A stretch of 64,000 nucleotides of DNA from Paraeggerthella hominis (GTDB lineage: Bacteria; Actinomycetota; Coriobacteriia; Coriobacteriales; Eggerthellaceae), in contig NZ_JAJNOQ010000003.1 in assembly GCF_021044775.1 (NCBI RefSeq), forward strand, positions 248,001-312,000. Reading direction: 5' to 3'. The notes beneath the pieces are model-generated. The model was not told where the DNA came from, did not search any database, and worked only from the letters and a program-made list of their open reading frames with translations. Made by a program: the position numbers and the translations under genes. Below are positions 19,767 through 28,011 of this stretch, piece after piece (the first letter of the stretch is position 1; each line of letters starts with the position of its first letter).

Positions 19767-20510
19767 ATGGACGAGAATTCGAAGTGCTCCAATCACGGGG
19801 GCGAAGGCATCGAGGCGGCGGCGAATCGGATCGTCGACGAGCCTGCGCTCGACGCTAACGTGCTGCTCTACGAAAAGCTCGTCGCGCTTCAGCACCTGCT
19901 TATACGAAGACGGTTCTCGGTCGAAGGCGGAAGTCCTTTGGCTGATCCGACGCGCGGGCAGGGCAGGATCTTGGCGCTCCTGAAGGTGAAAGACGGCGTG
20001 AGTACGAAAGACATGTCCAACGTGCTCGACATCAGGACCTCGTCGCTCAACGAGCTTCTGGGAAAGCTCGAAGGCAAGGGCTACGTTTCCCGCGAGCAGT
20101 CGGAAGAAGACGGGCGCGTGATGGTGGTCAAGCTTACGGACAAGGGCCGGGCCGTCAAGCAGCCTTCCGCCAAGGAAGGCCCTGCGGATATGTTCGACTG
20201 CCTCGAGGAGTTCGAGAAGGAGCTGTTCGGCTCATACCTCGATCGCGTCGTGGCTGTGCTTGAAGACGAGATAGACGAATGCGAAGAAGGCGGCTTGGAA
20301 GCGGTTCGCCGTCAACGCGAAGAGGCGTTTCGAAGGTTGTTCGGCGAGGATGACCGATTCGATGCGGAAGAGGGGCTTCCCCACTTTGCGGCGTTCGGGG
20401 CGTTGGCTCATTTTGAAGGATTCGATTCGTTCGGCGGCAAACGGCGCGATGGTCGCGACGGCACCCGGCGCGGCGGTAGGCGAGGAGGCAGCATACATGA
20501 GGGAGCATAA
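19767..20510 (+). CDS. MarR-family transcriptional regulator
   Basis: 247 residues, longer than the usual 140-160. The winged helix spans about residues 45-130, with recognition region VSTKDMSNVLDIRTSSLNELLGKLEGKGYVSREQSEEDGRVMVVKLTDKG. The C-terminal 90 residues are charged and end in an Arg/Gly-rich tail (GGKRRDGRDGTRRGGRRGG). ATG 19767 follows GGGGGAG by 6 bases. Its stop lies inside the start region of the following acetyltransferase gene (14-base overlap), so the two form an operon. The GGTACCTGTC repeats upstream suggest autoregulation. Confidence 0.87.
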   Translation: MDENSKCSNHGGEGIEAAANRIVDEPALDANVLLYEKLVALQHLLIRRRFSVEGGSPLADPTRGQGRILALLKVKDGVSTKDMSNVLDIRTSSLNELLGKLEGKGYVSREQSEEDGRVMVVKLTDKGRAVKQPSAKEGPADMFDCLEEFEKELFGSYLDRVVAVLEDEIDECEEGGLEAVRRQREEAFRRLFGEDDRFDAEEGLPHFAAFGALAHFEGFDSFGGKRRDGRDGTRRGGRRGGSIHEGA

Positions 20511-21252
20511 TAAAACGAACGTCCCGGACTCGAGGAGGAGCGTCGTGGTGGGCGCGTCCTCCGTTGCTCCGGCGAACGTGATCGATCCGTTTGCCGAAGG
20601 CGCCTTCTCCGGCGGCTTTTCCGAGGAGATGCGGGCCATGGCGTTCGGGCTGGTCTTGCAGCTTGGCGAGGACGACTCGGATCTGCGCGCCGCGAACGAA
20701 GACGGCGAGATCGTTGGGTCTGCGGCTACGTTTCGCCTCGCGCACCAAGAAGATATAGCCACCATCTGCGATTTCCGCTGCGCGCAGTCGGTCGAGTACT
20801 GGGGGCTCGCCCCGTCGGGCGATGCGTGCAGGCTGTTCCATGCCGAGACCGAGGCGTTCCTGCGCCGCACGCTCAACACCAGCGTGTTCTTCGCGCTGGT
20901 GGAGCAGGGCGGCGAGGTTGTCTCGATGTCCGGCCTGGAAGCTGCCGACCGCATTCCCACCATCAGCGCCCACGGCGGCGCCCAGCGCAGCGCTACCGTG
21001 GTTGCGTGCTACACGCCGCCGCAGCATCGCGGCAGGGGGTTCATGCGCCGCATGCTGTCGGCATGGACGTCCATGGCCCCTATGCTGGGCATCGACACCA
21101 TCTACATGGAAACGCACAACGATTCGATGCGGCACCTGGCGCAATCGGCCGGCTACGAGCATGTGTCCGACAAGTACCGTCTGACCCTGCCCGTGGGCGA
21201 GCCGCTTGGCACCGACGCCGATTCTCAGGTGCGGTTGGTCGCCGCCTGCTAG
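20497..21252 (+). CDS. GNAT-family N-acetyltransferase
   Basis: 251 residues. The GNAT core is about residues 70-225: a strand-helix start AHQEDIATICDFRCAQSVEYW, the acetyl-CoA loop TPPQHRGRGFMRRMLSAW (motif A, Q/RxxGxG/A) and the closing IYMETHNDSMRHLAQSAGYEHVSDKYRL. The first 65 residues are not part of the fold. ATG 20497 follows CGAGGAGG and overlaps the MarR gene by 14 bases, so the MarR protein probably controls it. The acceptor substrate cannot be read. Confidence 0.85.
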   Translation: MREHNKTNVPDSRRSVVVGASSVAPANVIDPFAEGAFSGGFSEEMRAMAFGLVLQLGEDDSDLRAANEDGEIVGSAATFRLAHQEDIATICDFRCAQSVEYWGLAPSGDACRLFHAETEAFLRRTLNTSVFFALVEQGGEVVSMSGLEAADRIPTISAHGGAQRSATVVACYTPPQHRGRGFMRRMLSAWTSMAPMLGIDTIYMETHNDSMRHLAQSAGYEHVSDKYRLTLPVGEPLGTDADSQVRLVAAC

Positions 21253-21273
21253 CTTGGCGGGGCTTGCGCTCCG

Positions 21274-22299
21274 TTAGTTCAGCGCTATCGTGGCGGACGT
21301 GCTGACGGGGGCTCGGGGCGACTCCGATGCCGCGGCGTACGCCGCCGTTGCCTGCGCGGGGTCCTGCCCTGCGTCGACGGCGGTCATGAGCGCTTTCCAG
21401 TTCTCGGGGTCGGGTGTGACCAGCCACAACTGCGTTTCCTCGTCGATGCCTCCGGTGTACGGACCGCTGGTGGCGTGCACGGTGATCTGCGACCCATCGA
21501 CAAGCTCGTCGGCCCACAGCGACTGCGTTTCAAGCGTCACGTTCGTGGTGACGAACCCCTGCAGGGCTCCAAGCAGGGTCTTGGTTTGCGAAGGGTCGGC
21601 GAACGCCAGCTGGATGAGGTTCACCATCATCTGCCGATCCACCACCTGGCGCATCATGTCCTGCTCCAGGTTGTAGTCGCCGTAGCTTGTGCGGGCGCGC
21701 GAAAGCGCCATCGCGCGCCATGGCGTCAGAGTCTGCTCACCCTCGGCGAACTGCTCGTTGGGGTAGTCCTTCGTGTAGAAGCTGTAGTCCAGGGCGTACG
21801 GCAGGTTCACGTTCAGGCCGCCGAAGTGCTCCACGATGCCTTGGAGCCCCTCGAACCCGATCACGACGTACTGCGTCACGTCCACGCCCGCGACGCTCGA
21901 AACCGCGGCGCACTGGGCTTCGGGGCCTTGGTCGCAGTACACCTGGTTGAGCTTCGACACGCCGCCGTCCGGCGCTACGTACTTGGTGTCGCGCGGAACG
22001 GTGACCAGCGATATCTGGTTGCGCTCGAAATCCAGGCGCATGAGCATCATGAGGTCCGCGCGCCCCGGGGCGTAGGCGCCCCAGGAGTCGTCGCCTATGA
22101 CGAGTACGTACTGGGCGTCGGGGTGCTCCGGCTGGGCAAGCGGCGCATCGCGCACCGTTTGCGCGTCGAGCGCGTCGGTTGCGGTCTTGCTGTCGGGTTG
22201 CTGCGCGGCGGAGCACGAGCAGAGCAGCGCCGCCAAAAGCGCTCCCGCCAGCACGAGGATCGCCTTCCCGACAAGGCTCGTCTTTCCCGTTTTCGTCAT
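21274..22299 (-). CDS. LytR-CpsA-Psr (LCP) family protein, probable lipoprotein
   Basis: 341 residues. N-terminal signal with lipobox-like LLCSC (Cys about residue 29), then a linker and the LCP domain (about 65-225): IGDD..., RADLMMLMRLD with the phosphate-binding Arg and metal Asp, and TVPRDTKYVAPDGG. LCP enzymes transfer undecaprenyl-linked glycopolymers to peptidoglycan outside the membrane. The C-terminal 100 residues resemble the LytR_C extension. I chose ATG 22299, which follows GGGAGGG; GTG 22305 is a possible alternative. A -10 TACCAT on the minus strand is at 22346-22351. Confidence 0.87.
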   Translation of the reverse strand: MTKTGKTSLVGKAILVLAGALLAALLCSCSAAQQPDSKTATDALDAQTVRDAPLAQPEHPDAQYVLVIGDDSWGAYAPGRADLMMLMRLDFERNQISLVTVPRDTKYVAPDGGVSKLNQVYCDQGPEAQCAAVSSVAGVDVTQYVVIGFEGLQGIVEHFGGLNVNLPYALDYSFYTKDYPNEQFAEGEQTLTPWRAMALSRARTSYGDYNLEQDMMRQVVDRQMMVNLIQLAFADPSQTKTLLGALQGFVTTNVTLETQSLWADELVDGSQITVHATSGPYTGGIDEETQLWLVTPDPENWKALMTAVDAGQDPAQATAAYAAASESPRAPVSTSATIALN

Positions 22300-22677
22300 G
22301 TCCACCCTCCCTTTGATGCTGCTGCATTGTCGCGTCTGCGCGCTCTATGGTAGCGCACGGCGGGTCTTGCGGGAAAGCGCTCTCTGGCCGAGCGGGAAAA
22401 CCGCCCTAATCGAGCCGCGTCGCCATCTGCGGAAAGCCGTTGGGGCGCTTAAATCGCTCGCTCGCGGGGCATAGCCGTGCAATTTCGCAAAAAATCCTTT
22501 TCCCAGGTGGTTCTTGCGGCAAAACATGACCAGACGAAGGTCGTTTGCCGCTATAATTATGCACTTGGATCGCCGTGCTGGTAGGGAGAGACCGCAGGTG
22601 ACGGCGTCCGAGTTCCCGCGAGCGAGATCGGTTGGCGGGAACCCCTGTCAATATTTGATCGACAATGGAGGAATCGA
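22300..22677. other. 378-bp divergent intergenic region
   Basis: No gene is seen. It carries the minus-strand promoter of the LCP gene and the plus-strand promoter of the transporter gene (TATAAT at 22552). After that -10 a leader of about 115 bases includes a GTTCCCGC...GCGGGAAC hairpin (22612-22642). No known riboswitch was recognised. Confidence 0.6.
22516..22557 (+). promoter_or_regulatory. Promoter of the NSS transporter with overlapping palindrome
   Basis: A consensus -10 TATAAT is at 22552-22557. Directly before it is an imperfect palindrome: GCGGCAAA...GACC (22516-22531) pairs with GGTC...TTTGCCGC (22539-22551). No good -35 is present at the right distance, so the palindrome may be an activator or repressor site. 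Confidence 0.5.
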
Positions 22678-24060
22678 ATGGCATCTACCGACGCGCCCGC
22701 GCGCTCTGCGTGGTCGGGCAAATGGGCGTTCATCCTGGCTGCGGCCGCTTCGGCCGTGGGCTTGGGAAACATGTGGCGCTTCCCGTACTTGGCCGCCCAA
22801 TACGGAGGCGGCACCTTTTTGATCACGTACCTGGTGCTGGTGTTCACGTTCGGCGTATCGCTGCTGCTGCTTGAGACGGCGCTTGGCCGCAAGACCGGCC
22901 AATCCGCCATCGGCGCGTTCAAGAGCTTCGGCAAGAAGTACGCGTTCATCGGCATTTTGGCATCGGTGGTGCCGTTCATCATCACGCCGTACTACTGCAT
23001 CATCGGCGGCTGGGTGACGAAGTACACTGCTGCGTACCTGATCAACGGCCCCGAGGCGCTTGCCGACGGCGGCGACTTCTTCACCGGGTTCATCACCAGC
23101 AACACCGAGAGCTTCCTGTGGATGCTGCTGTTCATGGCCGTCGTGTTCATCGTGGTGTCCCTGGGCGTGAAGGGCGGCATCGAGAAGGCCAACCTGGTCA
23201 TGATGCCGGCGCTCATCATCATGGCCGTGGGCATTTCCATCTACACGCTCACCATGCCCGGCGCTCTTGAAGGCGCTCTGTACTACCTGGTGCCCGACTT
23301 CAGCAAGTTCTCTCCCGAACTGGTGATCGGCGCGCTCGGCCAGATGTTCTACAGTTTGTCGCTCGCCATGGGCATTATGATCACCTACGGCTCTTACCTG
23401 GACAAGAAGTCCAGCCTGACCTCGAGCGTCACGCGTATCGGCGGCTTCGATATCGGCGTGTCGTTCCTGGCCGGCCTCATGATCGTGCCCGCCGCGTTCG
23501 TGGCCATGGGCTCGGGCGAGGCCGTTGCGGAGAACTCCGGCCCGTCGCTTATGTTCGTCATCTTGCCCACCGTGTTCGCGGACATGGGCGGTGCTGCTAC
23601 CATCATGGGCTTTCTGTTCTTCCTGCTGGTGCTGTTCGCGGCGCTGACCAGCGCTATTTCCCTTACCGAAACCTGCGTCTCCATCGTGCAGGACGGTGCC
23701 GGCTGGTCGCGCAAGAAGGCACTCATCACCGTTATCGGCGTGGTGGTCGCAGCGGGAATCTTCGTCAACTTGGGGTACAACGGCCTGTCGTTCATCGAGC
23801 CGTTGGGTCCGGGATCGAGCCTGCTCGACTTCTTCGACTTCATCTCCAACACGGTGATCATGCCTATCGTTGCGCTTCTTACCTGCGTCTTCGTTGGCTG
23901 GATCATCAAGCCGAAGACCATCATCGACGAAGTGGAGCTGACCGGTCCGTTCAAGATCAAGAATGCCTGGGCGTTCATGATCAAGTATGTCGCGCCGGTG
24001 CTGGTGGTCGTCATCCTGGTGGCGTTCGTCGCTCAAACGTTCGGGCTGATCAAGTTCTAG
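22678..24060 (+). CDS. Sodium-dependent neurotransmitter-symporter family transporter
   Basis: 460 residues, about eleven to twelve membrane segments. The NSS signature is the first helix WAFILAAAASAVGLGNMWRFPYLAAQYGGGTFL, with the unwound GLGNMWRFP substrate and Na+ site, followed by LLLLETALGRKTGQ. Bacterial members (LeuT, TnaT, MhsT) import amino acids with Na+. ATG follows TGGAGGA by 6 bases. A leader with a hairpin precedes it. The substrate, perhaps tryptophan or another hydrophobic amino acid, cannot be fixed from sequence. Confidence 0.95.
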   Translation: MASTDAPARSAWSGKWAFILAAAASAVGLGNMWRFPYLAAQYGGGTFLITYLVLVFTFGVSLLLLETALGRKTGQSAIGAFKSFGKKYAFIGILASVVPFIITPYYCIIGGWVTKYTAAYLINGPEALADGGDFFTGFITSNTESFLWMLLFMAVVFIVVSLGVKGGIEKANLVMMPALIIMAVGISIYTLTMPGALEGALYYLVPDFSKFSPELVIGALGQMFYSLSLAMGIMITYGSYLDKKSSLTSSVTRIGGFDIGVSFLAGLMIVPAAFVAMGSGEAVAENSGPSLMFVILPTVFADMGGAATIMGFLFFLLVLFAALTSAISLTETCVSIVQDGAGWSRKKALITVIGVVVAAGIFVNLGYNGLSFIEPLGPGSSLLDFFDFISNTVIMPIVALLTCVFVGWIIKPKTIIDEVELTGPFKIKNAWAFMIKYVAPVLVVVILVAFVAQTFGLIKF

Positions 24061-24363
24061 CGTCGCTTTGCGTTCGCCTGTCGCATGTTTTCGAAGCGCC
24101 CCGCATCGTCGGGGCGCTTCGTGCGTTGAGGTGCGGCGGGCCGCCAGCCCGCACGGGCACACGCCGGGAAACATTGTCGCCCCAAACGGACGCTTTGACG
24201 GCGAAAACCGTACGTTTGGGGCGACAATGCGGTTCGGCGCGGTTCGGCGCGCGAAGTTGCATGCGCTGATGGGTTGCGTGGGGTCTGTACGCGCAGGCGC
24301 ACGGACCCTTTTCATTTGCTATCATGGTTCGATACGTTTCAAACGCTTGAGAAGGATTACTCC
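24061..24363. other. 303-bp intergenic region with two hairpins
   Basis: No gene is seen. A GC-rich 11-bp hairpin (GAAGCGCCCCG arms, 24093-24120) could end the transporter transcript although no T-run follows. A second hairpin has perfect 16-bp arms CATTGTCGCCCCAAAC (24172-24187 and 24214-24229) around 26 bases. The ychF -10 is at 24320. Confidence 0.6.
24320..24325 (+). promoter_or_regulatory. Extended -10 of the ychF promoter
   Basis: TATCAT in the context TTTGCTATCATGGTTCG, 38 bases before the start codon. The same context recurs before gatC and the NlpC/P60 gene. No clear -35. Confidence 0.5.
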
Positions 24364-25428
24364 ATGTCATTGTCCATCGGTATCGTCGGCCTGCCGAACG
24401 TCGGCAAGTCCACGTTGTTCACCGCTCTTACCAACAAGGGCGGCCTTGCTGCTAACTATCCCTTCGCCACCATCGAGCCCAACGTGGGCGTGGTGCCCGT
24501 GCCCGACGCGCGCCTGGACGCGCTGGCCAATATCGACCATCCTACGCGCATCGTGCCCGCCACCATCGAGTTCGTGGACATCGCGGGCCTGGTGGCCGGC
24601 GCCAGCCAAGGCGAGGGCCTTGGCAACCAGTTCCTTGCGAACATCCGCGAAACGGACGCCATCTGCGAGGTCGTGCGCTTCTTCGGCGACCCCGACGTGG
24701 TGCACGTTGCGGGCAAGGTGGATCCGCACAGCGACGTGGATACCATCAAGACCGAGCTCATGCTGGCCGACATGGCCACCATCGAGAAAGCGCTGCCGCG
24801 CCTGGAGAAGGAAGCGAAGCGCGACAAGGACGGCGCCAAGAAGGTCGAAGTGGCCAAGAAGGTGCTCGCGGGCCTGGACGAGGGGCATCGCGCGCGCACG
24901 CTGGGGCTTGACGAGGACGAGCAGGCCGCCATTTACGATTTGCACCTGCTGACCATGAAGCCCATGCTCTACATCGCCAACGTGGACGAGGACCAGCTGG
25001 ACGCCGAACTGCCCGAGATCGACGGGTGCCGCCCCGTGCCGATCAGCGCGAAGGTGGAGGCGGACCTGGCCGAGCTGGATCCGGAGGAGGCGAAGGAGTA
25101 CCTGGAGGCCATGGGCCTTGAGGAAAGCGGCCTGGCCCGTTTGGTGCGCGAAGCGTACAAGCTGCTGGGTTTGCAGTCGTACTTCACCACGGGCGTGCAG
25201 GAAACGCGCGCTTGGACTATCCCCATCGGCGCGAAGGCTCCGCAGGCCGCGGGCGTCATCCATACCGATTTCGAGCGAGGCTTCATCAAGGCCGAGACGG
25301 CCTCGTACGAGGACTACGTGGGCCTGGGCGGCGAAAAGGGCTGCCGCGACGCCGGCAAGCTGCGCCAAGAAGGCAAGGAGTACGTCGTCCAGGACGGCGA
25401 CGTCATGCACTTCAAGTTCAACGTGTAA
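24364..25428 (+). CDS. ychF: Redox-regulated ATPase YchF
   Basis: 354 residues, normal length for this universally conserved Obg-related protein, which binds ATP rather than GTP and associates with ribosomes. P-loop GLPNVGKST (residues 9-17), switch segment NYPFATIEPNVG, and DIAGLVAGASQGEGLGNQFL (G3 region). The expected coiled-coil arm and C-terminal TGS domain (QSYFTTGVQETRAWTI...DYVVQDGDVMHFKFNV-type ending) are present. ATG 24364 follows AAGGA by 7 bases and is where homology begins. A strong terminator follows. Confidence 0.96.
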   Translation: MSLSIGIVGLPNVGKSTLFTALTNKGGLAANYPFATIEPNVGVVPVPDARLDALANIDHPTRIVPATIEFVDIAGLVAGASQGEGLGNQFLANIRETDAICEVVRFFGDPDVVHVAGKVDPHSDVDTIKTELMLADMATIEKALPRLEKEAKRDKDGAKKVEVAKKVLAGLDEGHRARTLGLDEDEQAAIYDLHLLTMKPMLYIANVDEDQLDAELPEIDGCRPVPISAKVEADLAELDPEEAKEYLEAMGLEESGLARLVREAYKLLGLQSYFTTGVQETRAWTIPIGAKAPQAAGVIHTDFERGFIKAETASYEDYVGLGGEKGCRDAGKLRQEGKEYVVQDGDVMHFKFNV

Positions 25429-25446
25429 GCAGCGCGATGATGCGAT

Positions 25447-25490
25447 AAGCTGCATAACAGCCTTTCGTCAGGCGTTATGCAGCTTTTTTA
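25447..25490 (+). terminator. Intrinsic terminator of ychF
   Basis: AAGCTGCATAAC (25447-25458) pairs with GTTATGCAGCTT (25474-25485), with extra pairing near the loop, followed by TTTTTA. Confidence 0.9.
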
Positions 25491-25515
25491 TTGGGGGAAC
25501 GTGCGGAGGACGAAC

Positions 25516-26643
25516 ATGCAGACGAGCGAAGAGTTGGCGCCGTTGGGCTTCGGGTTCATGCGGCTGCCGGAAACGGAACTTTCGGACGGGTCGAAGGAGA
25601 TCGACATCGAGCAGGTCAAGGAGATGGTCGACCTGTTCATGGATGCGGGCTTCACGTACTTCGATACGGCGCGCGGCTACCATGGCGGCAGATCCGAGGC
25701 TGCGTTGCGCGCGGCGCTCGTCGAGCGCTATCCGCGCGAATCGTTCCAGATCGCCACGAAGCTGCCGGCGTGGCTGGCGAAGGACGCCGATCATGCGCGC
25801 GCCATGTTCGACAAGTCCTTGCGCGAAACCGGCGCGGGCTACTTCGATTACTTTCTGCTGCACAACCTGGGGGAGGACCGCACCGCCCAGTTCGACGAGT
25901 ACGGTCTGTGGGACTTTCTTGCGCGGAAGAAGGAAGAGGGCCTGATTCGCAATCTGGGCTTCTCCATTCATGACAAAGCCGACGTGCTCGAAGAGGTTCT
26001 GGCCGCTCATCCGAACATGGATTTCGTGCAGGTGCAGATCAACTACGCCGATTGGGAAAGCCCGACCATCGAATCGCGCAAGTGCTACGAGGTTGCGCGC
26101 GCCCATGGCCTGCCCGTGGTGGTGATGGAGCCCATCAAGGGCGGATCGCTCGTGAAGCTTCCCGATGCGGCGGCAAACCTGCTGAGCGCGGCGCAGCCCG
26201 ACGCGTCCCTGGCCTCGTGGGCATTGCGCTTCGCCGCGTCGCTGCCGGGCGTGGTTTCCGTTCTGTCCGGCATGTCCGCTCCCGACCAGGTGCGGGAGAA
26301 CGTGCGGATCATGCGCGACGCCCGGCCGATGGCCAGCGAGGAGCGCGCGCTGCTCGATCAGGTGCGGGCTATTCTGGACGGCATCCCTACGGTGCCCTGC
26401 ACGGATTGCCGGTACTGCCTGAAGAACTGCCCGCAGGACGTGCGCATTCCGGCGGCGCTCGCGTCGCTCAACATCCTGGCGCTTTACCATGACGAGTTCC
26501 GCGCCCAGGAAAACTACGATTGGAACGTGTCGGACGGCCTCGCGTCGTCGTGCATTGCGTGCGGCGCGTGCGAAGACGTGTGCCCGCAGCATATCCCCAT
26601 CGTCGAGGAACTGGCGCGCGCGGCAGAGCTGTTCGAGCGCTAA
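25516..26643 (+). CDS. Aldo/keto reductase with C-terminal iron-sulfur domain
   Basis: 375 residues. The AKR barrel (about 1-285) has the catalytic Asp/Tyr region FDTARGYHGGRSE, Lys in IATKLPAW and the His in YFLLHNLG. The C-terminal part carries two ferredoxin-like motifs, CTDCRYCLKNCP (about 296-307) and CIACGACEDVCP (about 346-357), so electrons probably pass to or from ferredoxin. This arrangement is common in strict anaerobes. ATG follows CGGAGGA by 5 bases. The LarE-GNAT fusion gene begins 9 bases after the stop, in the same operon. Confidence 0.92.
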   Translation: MQTSEELAPLGFGFMRLPETELSDGSKEIDIEQVKEMVDLFMDAGFTYFDTARGYHGGRSEAALRAALVERYPRESFQIATKLPAWLAKDADHARAMFDKSLRETGAGYFDYFLLHNLGEDRTAQFDEYGLWDFLARKKEEGLIRNLGFSIHDKADVLEEVLAAHPNMDFVQVQINYADWESPTIESRKCYEVARAHGLPVVVMEPIKGGSLVKLPDAAANLLSAAQPDASLASWALRFAASLPGVVSVLSGMSAPDQVRENVRIMRDARPMASEERALLDQVRAILDGIPTVPCTDCRYCLKNCPQDVRIPAALASLNILALYHDEFRAQENYDWNVSDGLASSCIACGACEDVCPQHIPIVEELARAAELFER

Positions 26644-26652
26644 AGGAGGAGC

Positions 26653-27912
26653 ATGGCAGCGTACGACAACGAAAGCGCGTACGATAACGAGAGCGCTCGC
26701 CGCGGCGGACCCGTTGTCGTCGGGCCCGGGCAGCAGGCGGGCGTCGAGCCTTTGGAGGATTTTTTCGCGCGCACGCGGCGCGTAGCGGTGGCGTTTTCGG
26801 GTGGGTGCGATTCATCGTATTTGCTTGCCGCCGCATTGCGGGCCGGGTGCCAGGTGAAAGCGTACGGCGTGCGCACGGCGTTTCAGCCTGCGTTCGAAAT
26901 CGAGGACGCGCTTCGCTTGACAGGCCAGCTCGGAGCCGATTTCGAGCTGATAGACGCCGACGTCCTGTCGCACGCCGACATCTGCGAAAACGCGCCTGAT
27001 CGCTGCTATCGATGCAAGACGTTCATCTTCTCGACCATTCTCGAGCGCATGGCGCGCGACGGGTACGAGGTGCTGGTCGACGGCACGAACACCACCGATG
27101 ATCCGGCGAACCGCCCCGGCTTCCGGGCGCTTGCGGAGCTGGGCGTGATCTCGCCCCTGCGTCGCGGCGGGCTGTCGAAAGACGACGTGCGCGCCGCCTC
27201 GCGGGAGCTTGGCCTGTTCACCGCCGACAAGCCGAGCTTTTCGTGCCTGGCCGTGCACGTGCCGAAAGGCGAGGCGTTGACGGCGGATTCCCTGCTGCGG
27301 GCTGCCGAGACGTCGGGTGCCGCCCGAATCATGGCCGACCGCCGCTCCGGGGCGAGCATGGAGCGCATTTTGGAGACCGAGCGCTTGACCTTGCGAAAAA
27401 TGGGCGAAGGCGATTTGGACGCGCTTCGGATCATCTTGCAGGACCCCGATGTCATGTATGCCTACGAAGGCCCCTTCGATGAGACTGGCGTACGGGAGTG
27501 GCTCGATCGGCAGACGGCGCGCTATCGTACCGATGGTTTCGGGCTTTGGGCCGTGGTGCTCAAGGAGACGGATCGCATGATCGGACAGTGCGGGATCACG
27601 TTGCAGGAATATCGAGACGCCCAGGTCATGGAGGTGGGCTACCTGTTCATGAAAGCGTTCTGGCATCGGGGGTACGCGACCGAGGCAGCCATCGCTTGTC
27701 GCGACTACGCCTTCGACGCCTTGGGTGCTCGCGAGGTGTATTCTTTGATTCGCGACACGAATGAAGCGTCGCAGGCGGTTGCTCGCCGAAACGGCATGAC
27801 CTCGCGTGCAACGGTGGTGAAGCACTACCGCGGGGTGCGCATGCCCCATGTGACGTTTTCCATCACGAGGGAAGAGCGCGATGCTTTGGCCGACCGCCGC
27901 GCCTCGCAGTAG
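26653..27912 (+). CDS. LarE-like PP-loop sulfur transferase fused to GNAT acetyltransferase
   Basis: 419 residues, two unrelated halves. Residues 40-230 resemble LarE, the sacrificial sulfur donor for the nickel-pincer cofactor: PP-loop FSGGCDSSYLL (48-58), RCYRCKTF (117-124), DGTNTTDD (143-150) and KPSFSCLAVHVPKG, where Cys198 aligns with the sulfur-donating Cys. The last part of LarE is missing. From Met236 (MERILETERLTLRKM) to the end is a RimJ/RimL-type GNAT domain with GYLFMKAFWHRGYATEAA. The junction looks like the native start of a GNAT gene. ATG follows AAAGGAGG. No larB or larC is in the window. Confidence 0.82.
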   Translation: MAAYDNESAYDNESARRGGPVVVGPGQQAGVEPLEDFFARTRRVAVAFSGGCDSSYLLAAALRAGCQVKAYGVRTAFQPAFEIEDALRLTGQLGADFELIDADVLSHADICENAPDRCYRCKTFIFSTILERMARDGYEVLVDGTNTTDDPANRPGFRALAELGVISPLRRGGLSKDDVRAASRELGLFTADKPSFSCLAVHVPKGEALTADSLLRAAETSGAARIMADRRSGASMERILETERLTLRKMGEGDLDALRIILQDPDVMYAYEGPFDETGVREWLDRQTARYRTDGFGLWAVVLKETDRMIGQCGITLQEYRDAQVMEVGYLFMKAFWHRGYATEAAIACRDYAFDALGAREVYSLIRDTNEASQAVARRNGMTSRATVVKHYRGVRMPHVTFSITREERDALADRRASQ

Positions 27913-28011
27913 CTGCGGCGCTTTCTCCGGCGTTGCCCCAGGCGCATACTGAACGGATCGATTCAAGCAGACGAGGATACGGCGCATGCGCGCCGTGGGA
28001 GGCGGCGCGCT

